Origin: Patiria miniata
Lineage: Eukaryota > Echinodermata > Asteroidea > Valvatida > Asterinidae
DNA length: 64,000 bases
Assembly (NCBI RefSeq): GCF_015706575.1
Contig: NW_024037067.1
Location: forward strand, 5,208,884 to 5,272,883
Direction: 5' to 3'
Positions 20,753 through 33,100 of this stretch are shown here, piece after piece (within the stretch, counting starts at the first letter, position 1; each line of letters opens with the position of its first letter). Under the pieces are notes generated by a model. That model did no database searches and was not told where the DNA came from. It saw only the letters and a program-made list of their open reading frames with translations. The position numbers and the translations under genes are program-made.

Positions 20753-23512
20753 CTGCGAAATTAAAAACAAAATTCATATCAAAAGTTAAAAGGCATACTG
20801 GAATAGGATCATTATCAAAAGGCTTACTTGGATTCAAGATCAAACTGGTACTAAATACTCCGTGAAATTATTCCGTCTGGCTTGCTGTCATTTAGAAAAA
20901 AATCAAGAAATGTAGGTGATTTCCAGCGATCAGTCAATTGACTGATTTTTGGAAATAATGAGTGCTATTGACAAAATCTTGTTTCGTGATCAAAAGGTTG
21001 TGCATGGTTTTTCACTGCTTTCTCCAAAAAGTGTAAATAATATCCACTGAACAATCCTCATTGGAACAATCTTCATTGGAACAATCTTCATTGGAACAAT
21101 CTTCATTGGATTTTGAGTGGTGTTATTATTGGAAATGAATCAAATGCATGAAACGCAAATGATCCTATATGCCTTTAAAGTTATCTGAATCACAAAATCA
21201 TCTTAACATTTTAGAGTGCATTATGAAAATGAGCAAAGAAGTTGAAGATGTTATTGTCAATTTCTCAAAAACTTGAGACCGTCCTTAACTTAAGAGGGTA
21301 AGAAATTAACAACTGAACAGCAGAGGTGGCAGCAAGTCATTTTTTGCAAGTCCAAGTCAAGTCACAAGTCATTGTTTGCAAGTCCAAGTCAAGTCACAAG
21401 TCATTAGGTCCAGTCACAAGTCAAGTCACAAGTCATTAGGTCCAGTCACAAGTCAAGTCACAAGTCATTAGGTCCAGTCACAAGTCAAGTCACAAGTCAT
21501 TTGGTCTAAACACAAGTCAAGTCACAAGTGTCTTTGTCCAAGAACACGTCAAGTCGCACATTATTTTGTCCAGCTGTAATAAGCTAAAAGAACCTGGTAT
21601 CAACTTACGAGTTATTTTGAACATGCCTCCTTAATTCCCATTTTTCAATGTGTTGCAATTACTATTCTTGTAGTTTATCACATATCTGTCGGATATTAGC
21701 CCTTTGTATACTTTAATAAATTTACTTTACATTGTAGAAATAAATGTTGGGATGACATGAAAAAAAGACTTCACTCACTCGATTACATGTAGTATACTAA
21801 CACTTTATTGTTCAATTTTCATGTATACTAAACGCCTACCAATGGGTTAGGCTATCCGGTATTTTACATGCAATTGACAAAGGCCTGCTTTCTTTTCATG
21901 AAAGGTTCCTTTCAAAGTTTGTTCAACCATTACGTCTGACTTGGGTTGGTAACAAGTCATTTTTTGCAATCCCAAGTCAAGTCACAAGTCATTGTTTGCA
22001 AGTCCAAGTCAAGTCACAAGTCAAAGCTGGTATTTACAAGTCAAGTCACAAGTCACAAAAGTAGCGACTCGAGTCCGACTCGAATCCAAGTCACATGACT
22101 CGAGTCAGGAACTCTGCTGAACAGTATATCAGTACACTGAAACAGTTGCAGAATTTTTTTTTTACTAGGCCTTATGACAAGGTGTAACACCCCAACTATG
22201 GCATTGTCCTGTTGTCTTGACTGTCCCAACTATAGTTTGGGCCACTGCCATAGTTTGGGCCTAACAAGGCACTTTAACAAAAAGAATTACCCAATGTGTC
22301 ATACTAGCATGTCACATACGACCTACAGCCTGCTTACCTCATTGTTGCTGGAGAATTTTTCACAAGCCGTGACACACAACTCTACTGCCTCAGTGCGCAT
22401 CTCTTCATTCATGTCAGAATGCTGTTAAAAAGACAAAAAAGATTAAGTTGAGTTTTAATACTTTGTGTTTTCTTTGCTGCTTATCAACATGACCAATACC
22501 TTATCGAACAGCAAATCCTTCACGAAGTGACTTGGAACAATTCTTGAAGTATTTTTGGAAAGAATGTTGCAACCTGGCATTGCTTTTTCATATATCATCT
22601 CAATAAAGGTCATTCGTTGCAAAAATGATGATAAGACATGAATCTTAAACTGAGAAACATTTCAAATTTTGTTAGGAAATACTTAGAAAGTTTTCTTGAC
22701 TCTCCATAGACTTCGTACACAACGGCTGAAGTAGCGTCAGGTTGCAACATTCTTTCCGTATTTTGTTGGGCCAAAGGACATGAAGGAGTGATTAAGAAAA
22801 ATAACAAAACAAAAAACACAAATACTTAAGATTTTCAACCCCTAAACCTGGTTGATTTTCAATCCAAAAATAAGGTATTTTTGGTAAGTCTTTGCGTGAT
22901 TTTGGTAACTTTTTGAGCTGGATGATCGCCACTATTCACTGGGGCGCTAGTACGACTGACCAAGTCAAAAAATTGAAGAAAACAAAGGAGTTCTAACGGC
23001 CCAGTTACTGGATCGAACGTTACATGATTAGCATCAATAAGCACTTTCACATGGCGCCATCTTGTTCACAGTGCAAAAGGAACACGTGTTGCTAGACGCG
23101 GGAGCATTTTGCCTTTTTTGGAATGAATGCATGATGACTTGGAAGCACAAAAGTTTTCGATTGACAATGCGCACACTGACTGAGCAATGTGTGTAAATTT
23201 GCCCCGAACTGATGAAAGTGCTTCATCATGCTTAGGCCTATTTGATGATGAATACGTACCTATGACGTCAATCAATGAATCATTAAATGCATCATTTCCA
23301 TGCTAACCTATGATTTCAAGTCAGCTTCTTTTTAAAAACATATTGGCAACATTTTCACATGCTTATGCATGATGATGATACGCACTGCATGCATTGAAAA
23401 CACTATTAAATGAAAATGTGACTTTTTTCATTACCCGAATGAGTGGATAGCTCTGCAATCGTCTAAAATCAGTCTCCTTCTCTTCTTTCTTTCCTTCCTG
23501 GGGTTCGTCCAT
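20588..23512 (-). CDS. DNAL4: Dynein axonemal light chain 4
   Basis: Three coding exons, 23512-23435, 22421-22338 and 20752-20588, encode 108 aa. Human DNAL4 is 105 aa. All junctions are GT-AG in phase 0. Diagnostic blocks are FRRLQSYPLIRHSDMNEEM, ELCVTACEKFS, DKKFGSSWHAIVGEGYGF and the C-terminal VTVWKCS, almost colinear with the vertebrate protein without internal gaps. It belongs to the LC8-like dynein light chains and is a subunit of ciliary outer-arm dynein, acting at the base of the complex as a dimeric hub (family knowledge). The N-terminus is lysine/glutamate-rich, a few residues longer than in human. It is head-to-head with ENDOV, 545 bp between start codons, and convergent with the LRRC14-like gene. 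A cytoplasmic LC8 (DYNLL) is excluded by the N-terminal extension and the WKCS end. Confidence 0.95.
21321..22116. mobile_element. hAT-type non-autonomous element with AAGTC arrays
   Basis: A 796-bp element in DNAL4 intron 2. Its ends are CAGAG/CTCTG and it has an exact 8-bp duplication CTGAACAG (21313-21320, 22117-22124), the hAT pattern. Both subterminal regions are tandem arrays of AAGTC words (CAAGTCAAGTCACAAGTC and variants): about 21338-21550 on the left, about 21950-22105 on the right. The middle is unique AT-rich sequence with no ORF. Confidence 0.85.
22338..22421 (-). CDS. DNAL4: DNAL4 coding exon 2
   Basis: 28 codons, acceptor TTTTTAACAG and donor GTAAGC. It encodes HSDMNEEMRTEAVELCVTAC and ends SSNNE. 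Confidence 0.95.
22557..22757 (+). mobile_element. MITE with GTTGCAACCTG ends, copy 2
   Basis: 201 bp with 20-bp perfect terminal inverted repeats (GGAAAGAATGTTGCAACCTG and complement). The flanks GTATTTTT and GTATTTTG (22549-22556, 22758-22765) match at 7 of 8 bases, suggesting an 8-bp duplication. It lies in DNAL4 intron 1. Confidence 0.75.
23053..23064. promoter_or_regulatory. YY1-like motif in DNAL4 intron 1
   Basis: GGCGCCATCTTG, whose complement contains CAAGATGGCGCC. It is similar to the copy in the shared promoter but lies inside the intron; function unproven. Confidence 0.25.
23435..23512 (-). CDS. DNAL4: DNAL4 coding exon 1
   Basis: 26 codons from the ATG at 23512 to donor GTAATG, beginning MDEPQEGKKEEKETDFRR and ending YPLIR on a codon boundary. 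Confidence 0.92.
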
Positions 23513-24057
23513 TCTTAAAAACAAACAATTTTGTCGACGATCACAACTGTCAAGTTATTTCTATAAAAAAATTCCCAAAAAGAGTCAAATTTTAAGGAAC
23601 CCAAAAACGACCATCAGCGCAAGGTCGGCATAAATTTTGTTGTGGTTACCGATGCAAGTGCGCAGGCGCAGAAGTACGTTTGCTCATCAAAGATGGCGGC
23701 GCCCAGTGGACTCACGTTGGTGAAGTGTTCCGAGATTTTCCTGGCTATAAACCTACTTTCGTGATAACTAATGAGTTCTGTATTATGAATTCTTTTAGAC
23801 GAAACTCTGTCAGATATTTTTTCTACTAAAATAGAAGTTTTGGTAATTTTTAACTTGTGAAAAACATCTTTGAAGTTAACGTCTGTGTGGCAGACGTAAA
23901 CGTTGGTAGCATTATGACCATAGAGGGCGCTACAGCAGCACAACGGTGGGCCGGCGACCGAGTTTTGCGAAGAGGAGGACTTTTTCTTCAGTCCATTTTA
24001 CTATTTTAGTGTGGGACTAAACAACTAAAACTTAGATGAACAAGTTCACCTGGCGAG
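23513..24057. promoter_or_regulatory. Bidirectional promoter region DNAL4 / ENDOV
   Basis: 545 bp between the two start codons on opposite strands. It contains TGCGCAGGCGCA at 23659-23670 (NRF-1-type) and AAGATGGCGGC ending at 23700 (YY1-type), both common in TATA-less housekeeping promoters. No TATA box is seen near either gene. The regulators are inferred from motifs only. Confidence 0.6.
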
Positions 24058-24119
24058 ATGTCAAATTTATCACGGCAAACTGACAAAGTTTTTGAAGAAT
24101 TTCACCAAAAGTGGGAAAG
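24058..24119 (+). CDS. ENDOV: ENDOV coding exon 1
   Basis: Encodes MSNLSRQTDKVFEEFHQKWE and two bases of Arg21, then donor GTAATT. It matches the family's N-terminal W-(K/R)-R/E-E-Q pattern when joined to exon 2. Confidence 0.88.
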
Positions 24120-27100
24120 GTAATTTTCAACATGTTCAGAAATTCCTCAACCCACCAGACCAATTTGTTTTCACATTTGTTATTGCCCTAAAAAGTAAAA
24201 ATTAAAAAAAGGCTTTAGTTTAACTTTAAGCAGGCCTCAAATCAGAGCCTTAATTTTTGATCCATTTTGACTTTAAGTTTATTGGAAGTTATAGACAAAA
24301 ATTTAAAATTGTAACATTTTAAAAGTAACTTTGGGAAGAATTCCTATCACTAATTTTTCCCTGCAGTGAGTATCACTCGGGCTCAGCCATCAGCCTGATC
24401 AGGAATTAGCGATAATTAACATGTCCTAAAAAGTCAATTAAAAGGGAAAAAGGGAAAATAGTTAAGCATTTACTGAGAAAACACTTAGAATTTTCCAGAC
24501 CAGTCATAGGGTTTGTGCACAGGGTGTCAAGTGATGTCCAGGTATGAAACTCTTTCTGTAGCATGTGCTAACGTTAAATTGAGATCTCAAGTTCATGTTG
24601 AAAAGTTCCAAGTTTCAACCAACTCAACGTTACGTTAGAGGCCTAGTTGGGACTAATGCTAGTGTAACATTATTAGTTACTTCGGGAGTTAGCATATTTT
24701 TAGGGGGTCCTTGCAATTTTAGTACTTATGATAATGAGGTCATTGAGGTTGTTAAAAAATGGTGTTGGATACATAAACAATAATATTCCTATACTAGGTT
24801 GATAGTAACAATAGCCTAGCTTGTTTACAATTATGACTTTGACAACATTGTAGGCTTAATTGCAAACATTTTGTTTCACAGCTACTGAGCTAGGCCCTAT
24901 CTTGGTGGGGAATAGGCCTATGTTCTGCATATCATAAAGTGTTTTTATTTTGGAGAGTAGCTTATATCGTCAGATTTAATAATTACAAATTCATTTCACG
25001 CTAAGTTCTGGTGCATTTTTTGTACATTATTATCACTTTTCTATTTTTTCCATAAAGGGAACAACAGGAATTGAAGAAGAAATTGGTGTTGGAGGACACA
25101 GAATCCTGGCGGCAAGACTTTGGCAGCCTACGGTACATCGGCGGTGTGGATGTGTCGTTTGTCAAAACAAGTACCACGCTTGCCTGTGCGTCATTGGTTG
25201 TGTGTGATTATCCAGACCTCAAGGTAAAAGCAAGTTTCACAGTTTGTGAATTAATTAGCCTTCCTACTGATATCAGAAAATCTATCCATATCCTCTCCCA
25301 TAGCTTTTGTACAAGCTGGTCACCAACTACCAGAAAAGGTATGCGTTCTTTCAGCAAAACGAAAACAATTCACTCACATCCCTATGTGATTTGCTTTCGT
25401 TTTGCTGAGAGAACACAGATTTTTTTTTGTGATCCGTGGTAAGAACCTTAAAATGGTGGTTGTGTTTATAATTCTGTAACTTAAGTACATAAGTGATTTG
25501 AATGATTCTTGTACTAAAAAAACCCTTATGAATTGGGCTTTCATATCCTAGATTTTGAAAGTGCTACATGCAGAACTTCACTAAAACAATGGTCCCAACA
25601 TTTGGGTTTCGTTTTTTTTTACCTACCCTGTACAGCTTTTTTCCATTGAACTTTTCCATTCTTAAATTTCCCTCAATATTTCTAGTATTTCTGTGTCTTG
25701 AAACTTCGTACCTTTTTGTCTACAGGTCGTGTACTCTGACTGTGAGCTGGTGCACCTTGACATGCCTTACATTCCTGGCTTCCTAGCATTCAGAGAAGTG
25801 GGATTCTTCCTCAACCTCCTTGACAAATTGAAAGACACCAACCATGGCCTAACACCTCAAGTAAATGTCACAGTTGCAAGGATTTGAAAGTTTCTTACTC
25901 CTTCCATAATCCTTGGAGTACACTTAGGCCAAAAAAAAGTCTCCGGTTTCTGGTATCATCCGCGCGCGCCGCCATAGCCATGCGCGTCGGCAAAATTAAA
26001 AAGTTTTTTTTCAATGCAGGATGATGTCTCAAAACAGCCAAACTCACTGGTTTGACTGGAATCCTGGTGCTGCACAATTTTAATGTGTTTTTAGATGGGG
26101 TTACGATCGAGTAGAAGCTTTATGTGGCCTCTCTGGGCTCCGATACATTTTGCACTAAATTTAGTCGGGCACCATTTGCAGTCATTAGCCAACATTTGAA
26201 GAAAAAACAAGGGAAAAAAAAAAACACGTCCCGCACCACTTTTGGGGCAAGCTCCATACCAGAAACTGGAGACTTTGTTTTTTTGGCCTTGGCCCACATT
26301 TTTTTAAAAAAAAAACTAGCTTCTCGTCTCGGCTTTTTGGAAAAAAGGAAGAAAGTGACCTCTTTGTGTGTTTTTTTTTTCTAGGATGGTGGATTTTCCA
26401 AGATGTTCGATGGATCTTTCCCTTTTCTTGACTCTCAAATTGCTGATACTTCTGATGCTATTGTGTCTAAAGGAATAATCAACCTTTCTAGCTACAATTT
26501 TACTTGAAGCAAAAAAGACAAATATTGCAAATGAATGATTTTAAAAAAAAAGGACTTGGATTGGAAAAAGGAAGCAGGCTGAGACGAGAAATTTGTTAAT
26601 TTTTTTAACCGGCCGTAGATTGTACATTTTGAAATTTTCCTTTTTAGGTCTGGCACTTTGAATATACACTCTCTGTGTAATGCAGGGTTCGACCTTAAGT
26701 TTTTTGTTCACTAGCCAGCCGGGCTACTGAAACAGACTCTTAACTAGCCCGCGGGCATTTCACTAGCCCGTATTTATTTTAGCTCAAATAAAAAATGGCG
26801 TATTTTCAGACTCAATTCTGAGGCAATTTTGTCAGTGTTTTGATAAACAGATCTAATAATTTAGGCCCTACACCTTAATTAGACACAAATTGATGAAGTT
26901 TTCTTTCTGAATTTAATGATTTATTTCTTCCTGTCCGTTCATCTTTGCCGTATCCCATTAATTAGTTGTCTCGCCAGCCGGGCTACTTAAGGAATAGTTT
27001 GATTAGTTCGCCGCTGTTTTGACTAGCATTTGGCTAACGGGCTTCCGCTAATTTCGAACCCTGGTGTAATGTATGCCCTCTGGCAATGTTATCACTATCA

Positions 27101-30100
27101 TGATGCAGATTCATGTATGCACTGGTAATTATGGCATACTAGTGATCAAGTATCACCCATGGTATTTGTTGGCAGGTTTCTAGGGAACCTTGAATATGAT
27201 GTATTGAGACACTATAAATGATAATGGGCAACTGCAGGGAACAAAAGTTAATTGTGTTTGCCAGGTTTTTTTTCAGGATTGGTGTGTCATTTTAGGCAGT
27301 GTAAATTGGTTTATTCACTATTTTTTTCCGAAGGGAAAATGCTGCTTATTAGCCCTGGTTATTTACTGTCTGTTTGTAACGTGGATTTATGTGTGTGACT
27401 TTATTTTGCCTGTTTAATATTCAGTTTTATCATTTTGCCAGTGTTTCTAGAAGGGTGCAATCTAATTCCTGGCAGTCTTTCTGACTGCAGGGGGAAAATT
27501 ATTCTTTCCGGCTAAATATTTGGTTTTTGTTATGCTCTCAGGTCATACTTGTGGATGGTAATGGCATTCTACATCCTAGAGGTACGAAAAACCTGAGTCC
27601 ATGTCAATTAGTAAATTCATTTTAATTCAGCAATATAGCAAAGTATGTAGTCCATATCAAATAACGAACCAGAGTTTCAACAAAATCTCATCCTGCTTAA
27701 AGGTAGAGTATATCATTTGTCATTTGTGCAATTTGTTTTTTCGTTTGAAGCAACAAAAGTGCTCAAAATCTAAAGTGGGGTGCTTAACAACTAACCTGAT
27801 GACGTTTTAGCTCAGTGAATGCTGTATATTGCGAGAAAACAATATTTTAGGAACTAGATTTGAATTCAAAGTTGCCGAGTCATGTTTTTGAATTGCGCCC
27901 GAAATCAGTGTCCGGGACACATTCTCATTCAGCCGATTAATTTGTCAGTTACTTTTTGGATAGCTGCAAATGATATACTCTATCTTTAACCTCCAAAAAA
28001 ATAACAAATAACGGTTAAGGCCAACCAAAAAAGGTTGCGGTTTCTGGTCTGCGCGCGCGTTGCCGTAGCCATGCGCGTTGGCAAAATTAAAAAGTTTTTT
28101 CTTAATGTAAGATGATGTCTCAAATCCGCCAAACTCACTCGTTTGACTGGAATCCTACTACTGCACAATTTGAACGTGTTTTTAGATGGGGTTAGGATCA
28201 AGTATTACCTTTGTGGCCTCTCTGGGCTCCCATACATTTTGCACTAAATTTAGTCGGGCACTAAATTTAGTCGGGCACCATTTGCAGTCATCAGCAAAAT
28301 TTGAAGAAAAAACAGTAAGAAAAAATATTTCTCATGGAATTTTAGAAATTTCTCAGGGAAAACATTTTCAAGTTTGATTAAGGCATTCCTGGTTGTTTTT
28401 CATCCCATGACTCTTGTGATCTGACTTGTGATTTGACGTGTGATTGACTTGCGATTGATTCATTAACAAGCCTAATTTTGTTTTTCAATCCTCTCATCAG
28501 GTTTTGGCATAGCCAGTCATCTGGGTGTGCTGAGCGGCATACCGTGTGTGGGCGTGGCTAAGACACTGATGCAGGTGGACGGTATCGCTAAAGATGAAAA
28601 GTTTGCGGCAAAGGTAACTCTTGATTGACAATCTTGTTATTTCGGTCGATGGAGGATTTGATGGGTAAAACTGTACATCAGGACCCCTTTCCTGTAAGAC
28701 AACTAAATCCACTTTGATGTTTTTGGAGACTCACCAAATTACCTGACGATGCTGAAAAGCAACGGGAACATCATTGAATGAGGGCAGCATGGGCGTAAAT
28801 CCTGGGGGGGGGGGGGGGATGGGGGTATATATCCCCCCCACTTTTATACCAGGGAGAGATGGGCTATTGAATCATCCCCCCCCCCACCCAATTTTTCGTG
28901 ATGAGAAAAGAAAAATGCGGATTTTGAGGTATTTTTCAAACATTCCACAACCAAAATGTATTCAATAGCACTGAAAGTGAAAAAAAACAAAGTACAAAAG
29001 CTTTTAAAATGCTCCGTTTTGATGTAAGCGCGAGTATACATATTGATATTTATCTATACCCTGAAGAGCGCCCCCTAGTGTAATGTGGTGTCCAGCACCC
29101 AGCCCCCCCCCCCCCCCCCCCCCCACTTTTCGAATTGCCACAGCAGGGCAATTCTTGGATTTTAGTCATCCCCCATGCCACCCTACTCGCCGGCACAGAT
29201 TTACGCAACTGGAGGGTAGGGTTATGGATTTAGAGCGAATTGCATGTATGGGGTAAAATGATGTCAAAACACAACACGGGAATAAAGATGGAGTATGTGC
29301 CAGCTCATGCGTGATGCGAAGAGAGTACAAAAACTGCATCGATTTTCAGACTTTACTTTTTGTACTATTGGGTTAAATATCTTGAGTAGTGTGGAATGGA
29401 TATCATGCCCTCGTTTCAGATATGATAAGAATCCGACTAGTTTAAGCTGAGTGATTGACTTGGCAATCTTGCATTGGATGACAAGTCAAGAGGACGGCAA
29501 GATGACATTTTGTGCCCTGTTGTAAAGAACACGAAGGTGCGACATGTACTTCATCGCATCTAATTCTAAATTCTCAAATGCATTCTTTAATTTCTACGCA
29601 GAAACCCTTTCAATATTTTCACAGAACTTTATCTTTCTGACATGATTTTCAGTAATTGTCAATAACTGTTGCTAATGAAAAGAACTTTCTGACAAAATTA
29701 GCAACCTGCCACAAATAGTCACAATGGCTCTTATGCAGGAGTTGGCCATTTTGTTGAGTTTCCCGAATCACGGTATTTCATTAATTGTTAACTGTTAAAT
29801 GGGATGGCGCCAGACTATTTATGCAGGCACAACGCAGCCTTATTTTACCGTCATTTTTTTTAATCAGGCTTTAAACATTAGGAAATGTTTAATTACAAAT
29901 TTGAAATTATTAGTTGAGCAGACTGCAATTAAATAGCAATTAAGTTGCTTTCATTTCTCTTCATACGTTCCAAAATTAAGATTTTACCTAACTTGCAATT
30001 CAATATGGCCAACTCATGTATGGCCCATGGATTCCTATCAAAACACAATTGACCTTTCATGATGTGTGTGATAAACTTACTTAGTGCAATCCACCTACGT

Positions 30101-33100
30101 TAGCTTAATTCTGGCGACAATTTACCGGAGTGATAATCCCAAAAGGGCTCAGTAGTATTAGCCAAGTGGGGCACTGTTGATGTGTCGAAGACATACTGTC
30201 TTGTGGAGATGTTCAATTCTTTATATTTACCTCAACCTCCTTAAGTCCTCCAAATCCAGTGTCTGGTTTTTGCTGATTTTGAAGGATTGAGTTTTGTATG
30301 ACCAAAACACTATGAGTTGAACTTGGTGTCCTACTTTCTGGCAAATACTCTGTCTAGTCAGTTGTTGAGGTGGAAAACGCACGTTTACAGCCAAGAGGCA
30401 TGGGGATTACGGTCATATATAGAAGGCATGTATACCTATACATGTAGGATCATTTGCTATTCTTGCATTTTGTTCGTCTCCAATAATAACACCACTCCAA
30501 ATCCAAAGACGAATATTCAAACCTAACCTGTTGAAGTTTCAGCTAAGTGGATTTTACACTTTTCAAGAAAACAGTTAAAAACAAAAACCTTTGCGAAAAT
30601 GTTCACGAAGCACATTTTCGTCTGTATCGTTTTCGTCTAATCCCGATTTCCTTATCTGTCACCATCACAGTACTTTATTTAGACTACACCTACCATAAAC
30701 AGGCTTTATGCCCATGCTTGCCAATAACACTGCAAGTATTAGAAAAATTGTTTCAGTACCACTGTACAATCGGTGTACTGTTATGATTATTCAACCGACA
30801 CAAACTGTTTGTAAAAACTTGTCAAAGCAATGTGGGACCGGAAATGTTGTTGCACCTGCATTCTCTTTTTAGAACTACACTTAACTTTGTTGGTTAGTTG
30901 CCTTCATCTGTGCATGAAGTTTATTCACATTGGCTTTGGTGCCTGTAATGTAACCAGAGAAGCTGACATTAATGGAGCCCACTCAATTTGTGATAGACTG
31001 AAATGTTTTGGGACATCTGAAGCTCTTGAAAAAAACAGCCACCCGATCCTGCTGAAAAACGATCTCGGAGCAAGTTGCCGGACGGACTCTCCGAGCAGAA
31101 AAACAGCCTAGCAAAAAAAAAGTCCCGTCTAATACAATTTCTTCTGAAATCCAAGCCTTGATTTTGAGCATATAAGAAGTTCATGTTTACAGATGCTGAC
31201 AGCCGTGAACTTTATGCCCCACTTCACACCATTCTGGCAAGATTTCTTTTATTTCCAAGTAAAAACTACGTGTAAGAGAAGAGACTGATGACAGGAAGAT
31301 GATAAGATGTTAGTCCTTCAGGCTTGGGCACCTATTTTTTTCTGTTTCGTTTTCCAGGGTACGCACTGCATGCCTCTGTACATACTAAAATCAAACGCCC
31401 GAAGGGTGTAAGTTTAACATGCATCTGGGCTGTACCCATGCGTGGATTGAATAATAAATCATCCCAGTTGAAACTACTGCATGCATTGCCTCATTTGAAA
31501 GTACAACCTTGGTCAATTTCCAAGTATGGTCAGCTGACCATCGTTTGGAAAAAAAATACTGCCCCCACTTCACCAAATTTGGTCCACATTTCTTTGCAAT
31601 CGGTTACACATCCGTGAATGGGTGCAAGCCATCTAGTCTGGTTCCCTGACCTGACAATTTTCTGAAGTCTATAAATTGCTCCGACGTTTGGTCTGAAGTA
31701 GGGTCACGGAACCAGACTACAAGAACAGCATTTTTTCTTGGTTTTTCCAGCATCCATGAACACAAAACTTTAAACAGGTCAGTGTAACAATATTTGCTAT
31801 ATAAAGACAAACCCCAAATCCATCCATTTCTGGAAATTACAGCAGAAGCAAATGTTGTATTATTAAACAGGCTCAACACCTGTTCGGTTTGCATGAAATT
31901 GGACAGTTATTGATGTTGATACACTGATGAAGACACTTTTAAAGAACCTCATCACAGATTGAACGAATTCAGTCTTGTTTTATAGATCTCTTTTTTTCAC
32001 ACCTGCTTGCTTCTCATTGCGATCAAATAAGACAAAGTAATAAAGCAGGCCACTAACACTGGAAGTGTTCCCCAATATGACTATAATTTTACCATTTCTG
32101 GGACACCACATACAGCCTTTTCTACTTGAAAATCAGCTAGACTAGAATAAAGAAAGAAAACAAAGGTAAATAAACGAATACAGATGGTAGGTGTTAAAAG
32201 TTTTTATCCAATGTTTGACTGAAGAAAAATAATAAAACCTTGGGATTGATCCAAAGCTTGCGTGCTGATGGGTTCTCAAGTATATAATAGTGGTTATAAG
32301 GCCAAAAAAAAAAATAATAAGTCGGTCTCTGGTCAGCGCGCGCGTCGATTTTAATCATGCGCGCCAATTTTTTTTTCCAAAATGTTCCGCAGTAGCTCCA
32401 ACAGCGCCCTCTATTTCCGCACCTCCTTAATTCTTTTTAACCAAAGAGCACCAAGGAATGGGAAATTGCACCAAGGCAAATGATCGAAAGCACCAAGGCA
32501 AATTATGGAGGACACCAATGTACATGAGGACACCAAAAAAGCAAAATAGTACCCACCTTGTCTGTACAATCCAAGCTTGGAAAAAAAAAGAAAAAAAAAG
32601 GCGTGGCCGCGTCAATTCCGGAACTTTGGTCTGACCAGAGACCGAATATTTTTTTGGGCCTAATATGAGGAAAATATTTGAGTTTCAGCTTTGTACCTGT
32701 CATTTTTGTTGTTGTTGCAGAGCATTATAGTGTATCATCAATATTCTGTGCACGTTATGGCACTGTATAGCTGAGACACATTTTCACACCACCTAGTCTC
32801 CCCTCATGTTGATATACTGTGACCTCCCCAGTGCCCTCTTCAGGGTGTTATGATGTGAAACACAAAACGATGCGTGGCAACCAGTAATATTCGCTCATCC
32901 ACAAGCTACATACATGTACCTGAAGTGGTGTACTGCCCTCAATGGTTCTTGCACAAAGCAAAAGGGCATTTACAAACCTAAAACAATCCAATGCCTGTAT
33001 CTCATTTTGAAGCTGATTATCTTCATTTTATAAAAAAAAAATGAAATATAGTTTATTTCTAACAATGTTCAACAGTTCAGCTGTTGCCTTTTACTGATTG

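Noticed and set aside
21338..21550. Regularly repeated AAGTC words that could be taken for a CRISPR-like array
   Set aside because: No constant repeat length or unique spacers, eukaryotic context, and the block is the subterminal array of a hAT element with an exact TSD.
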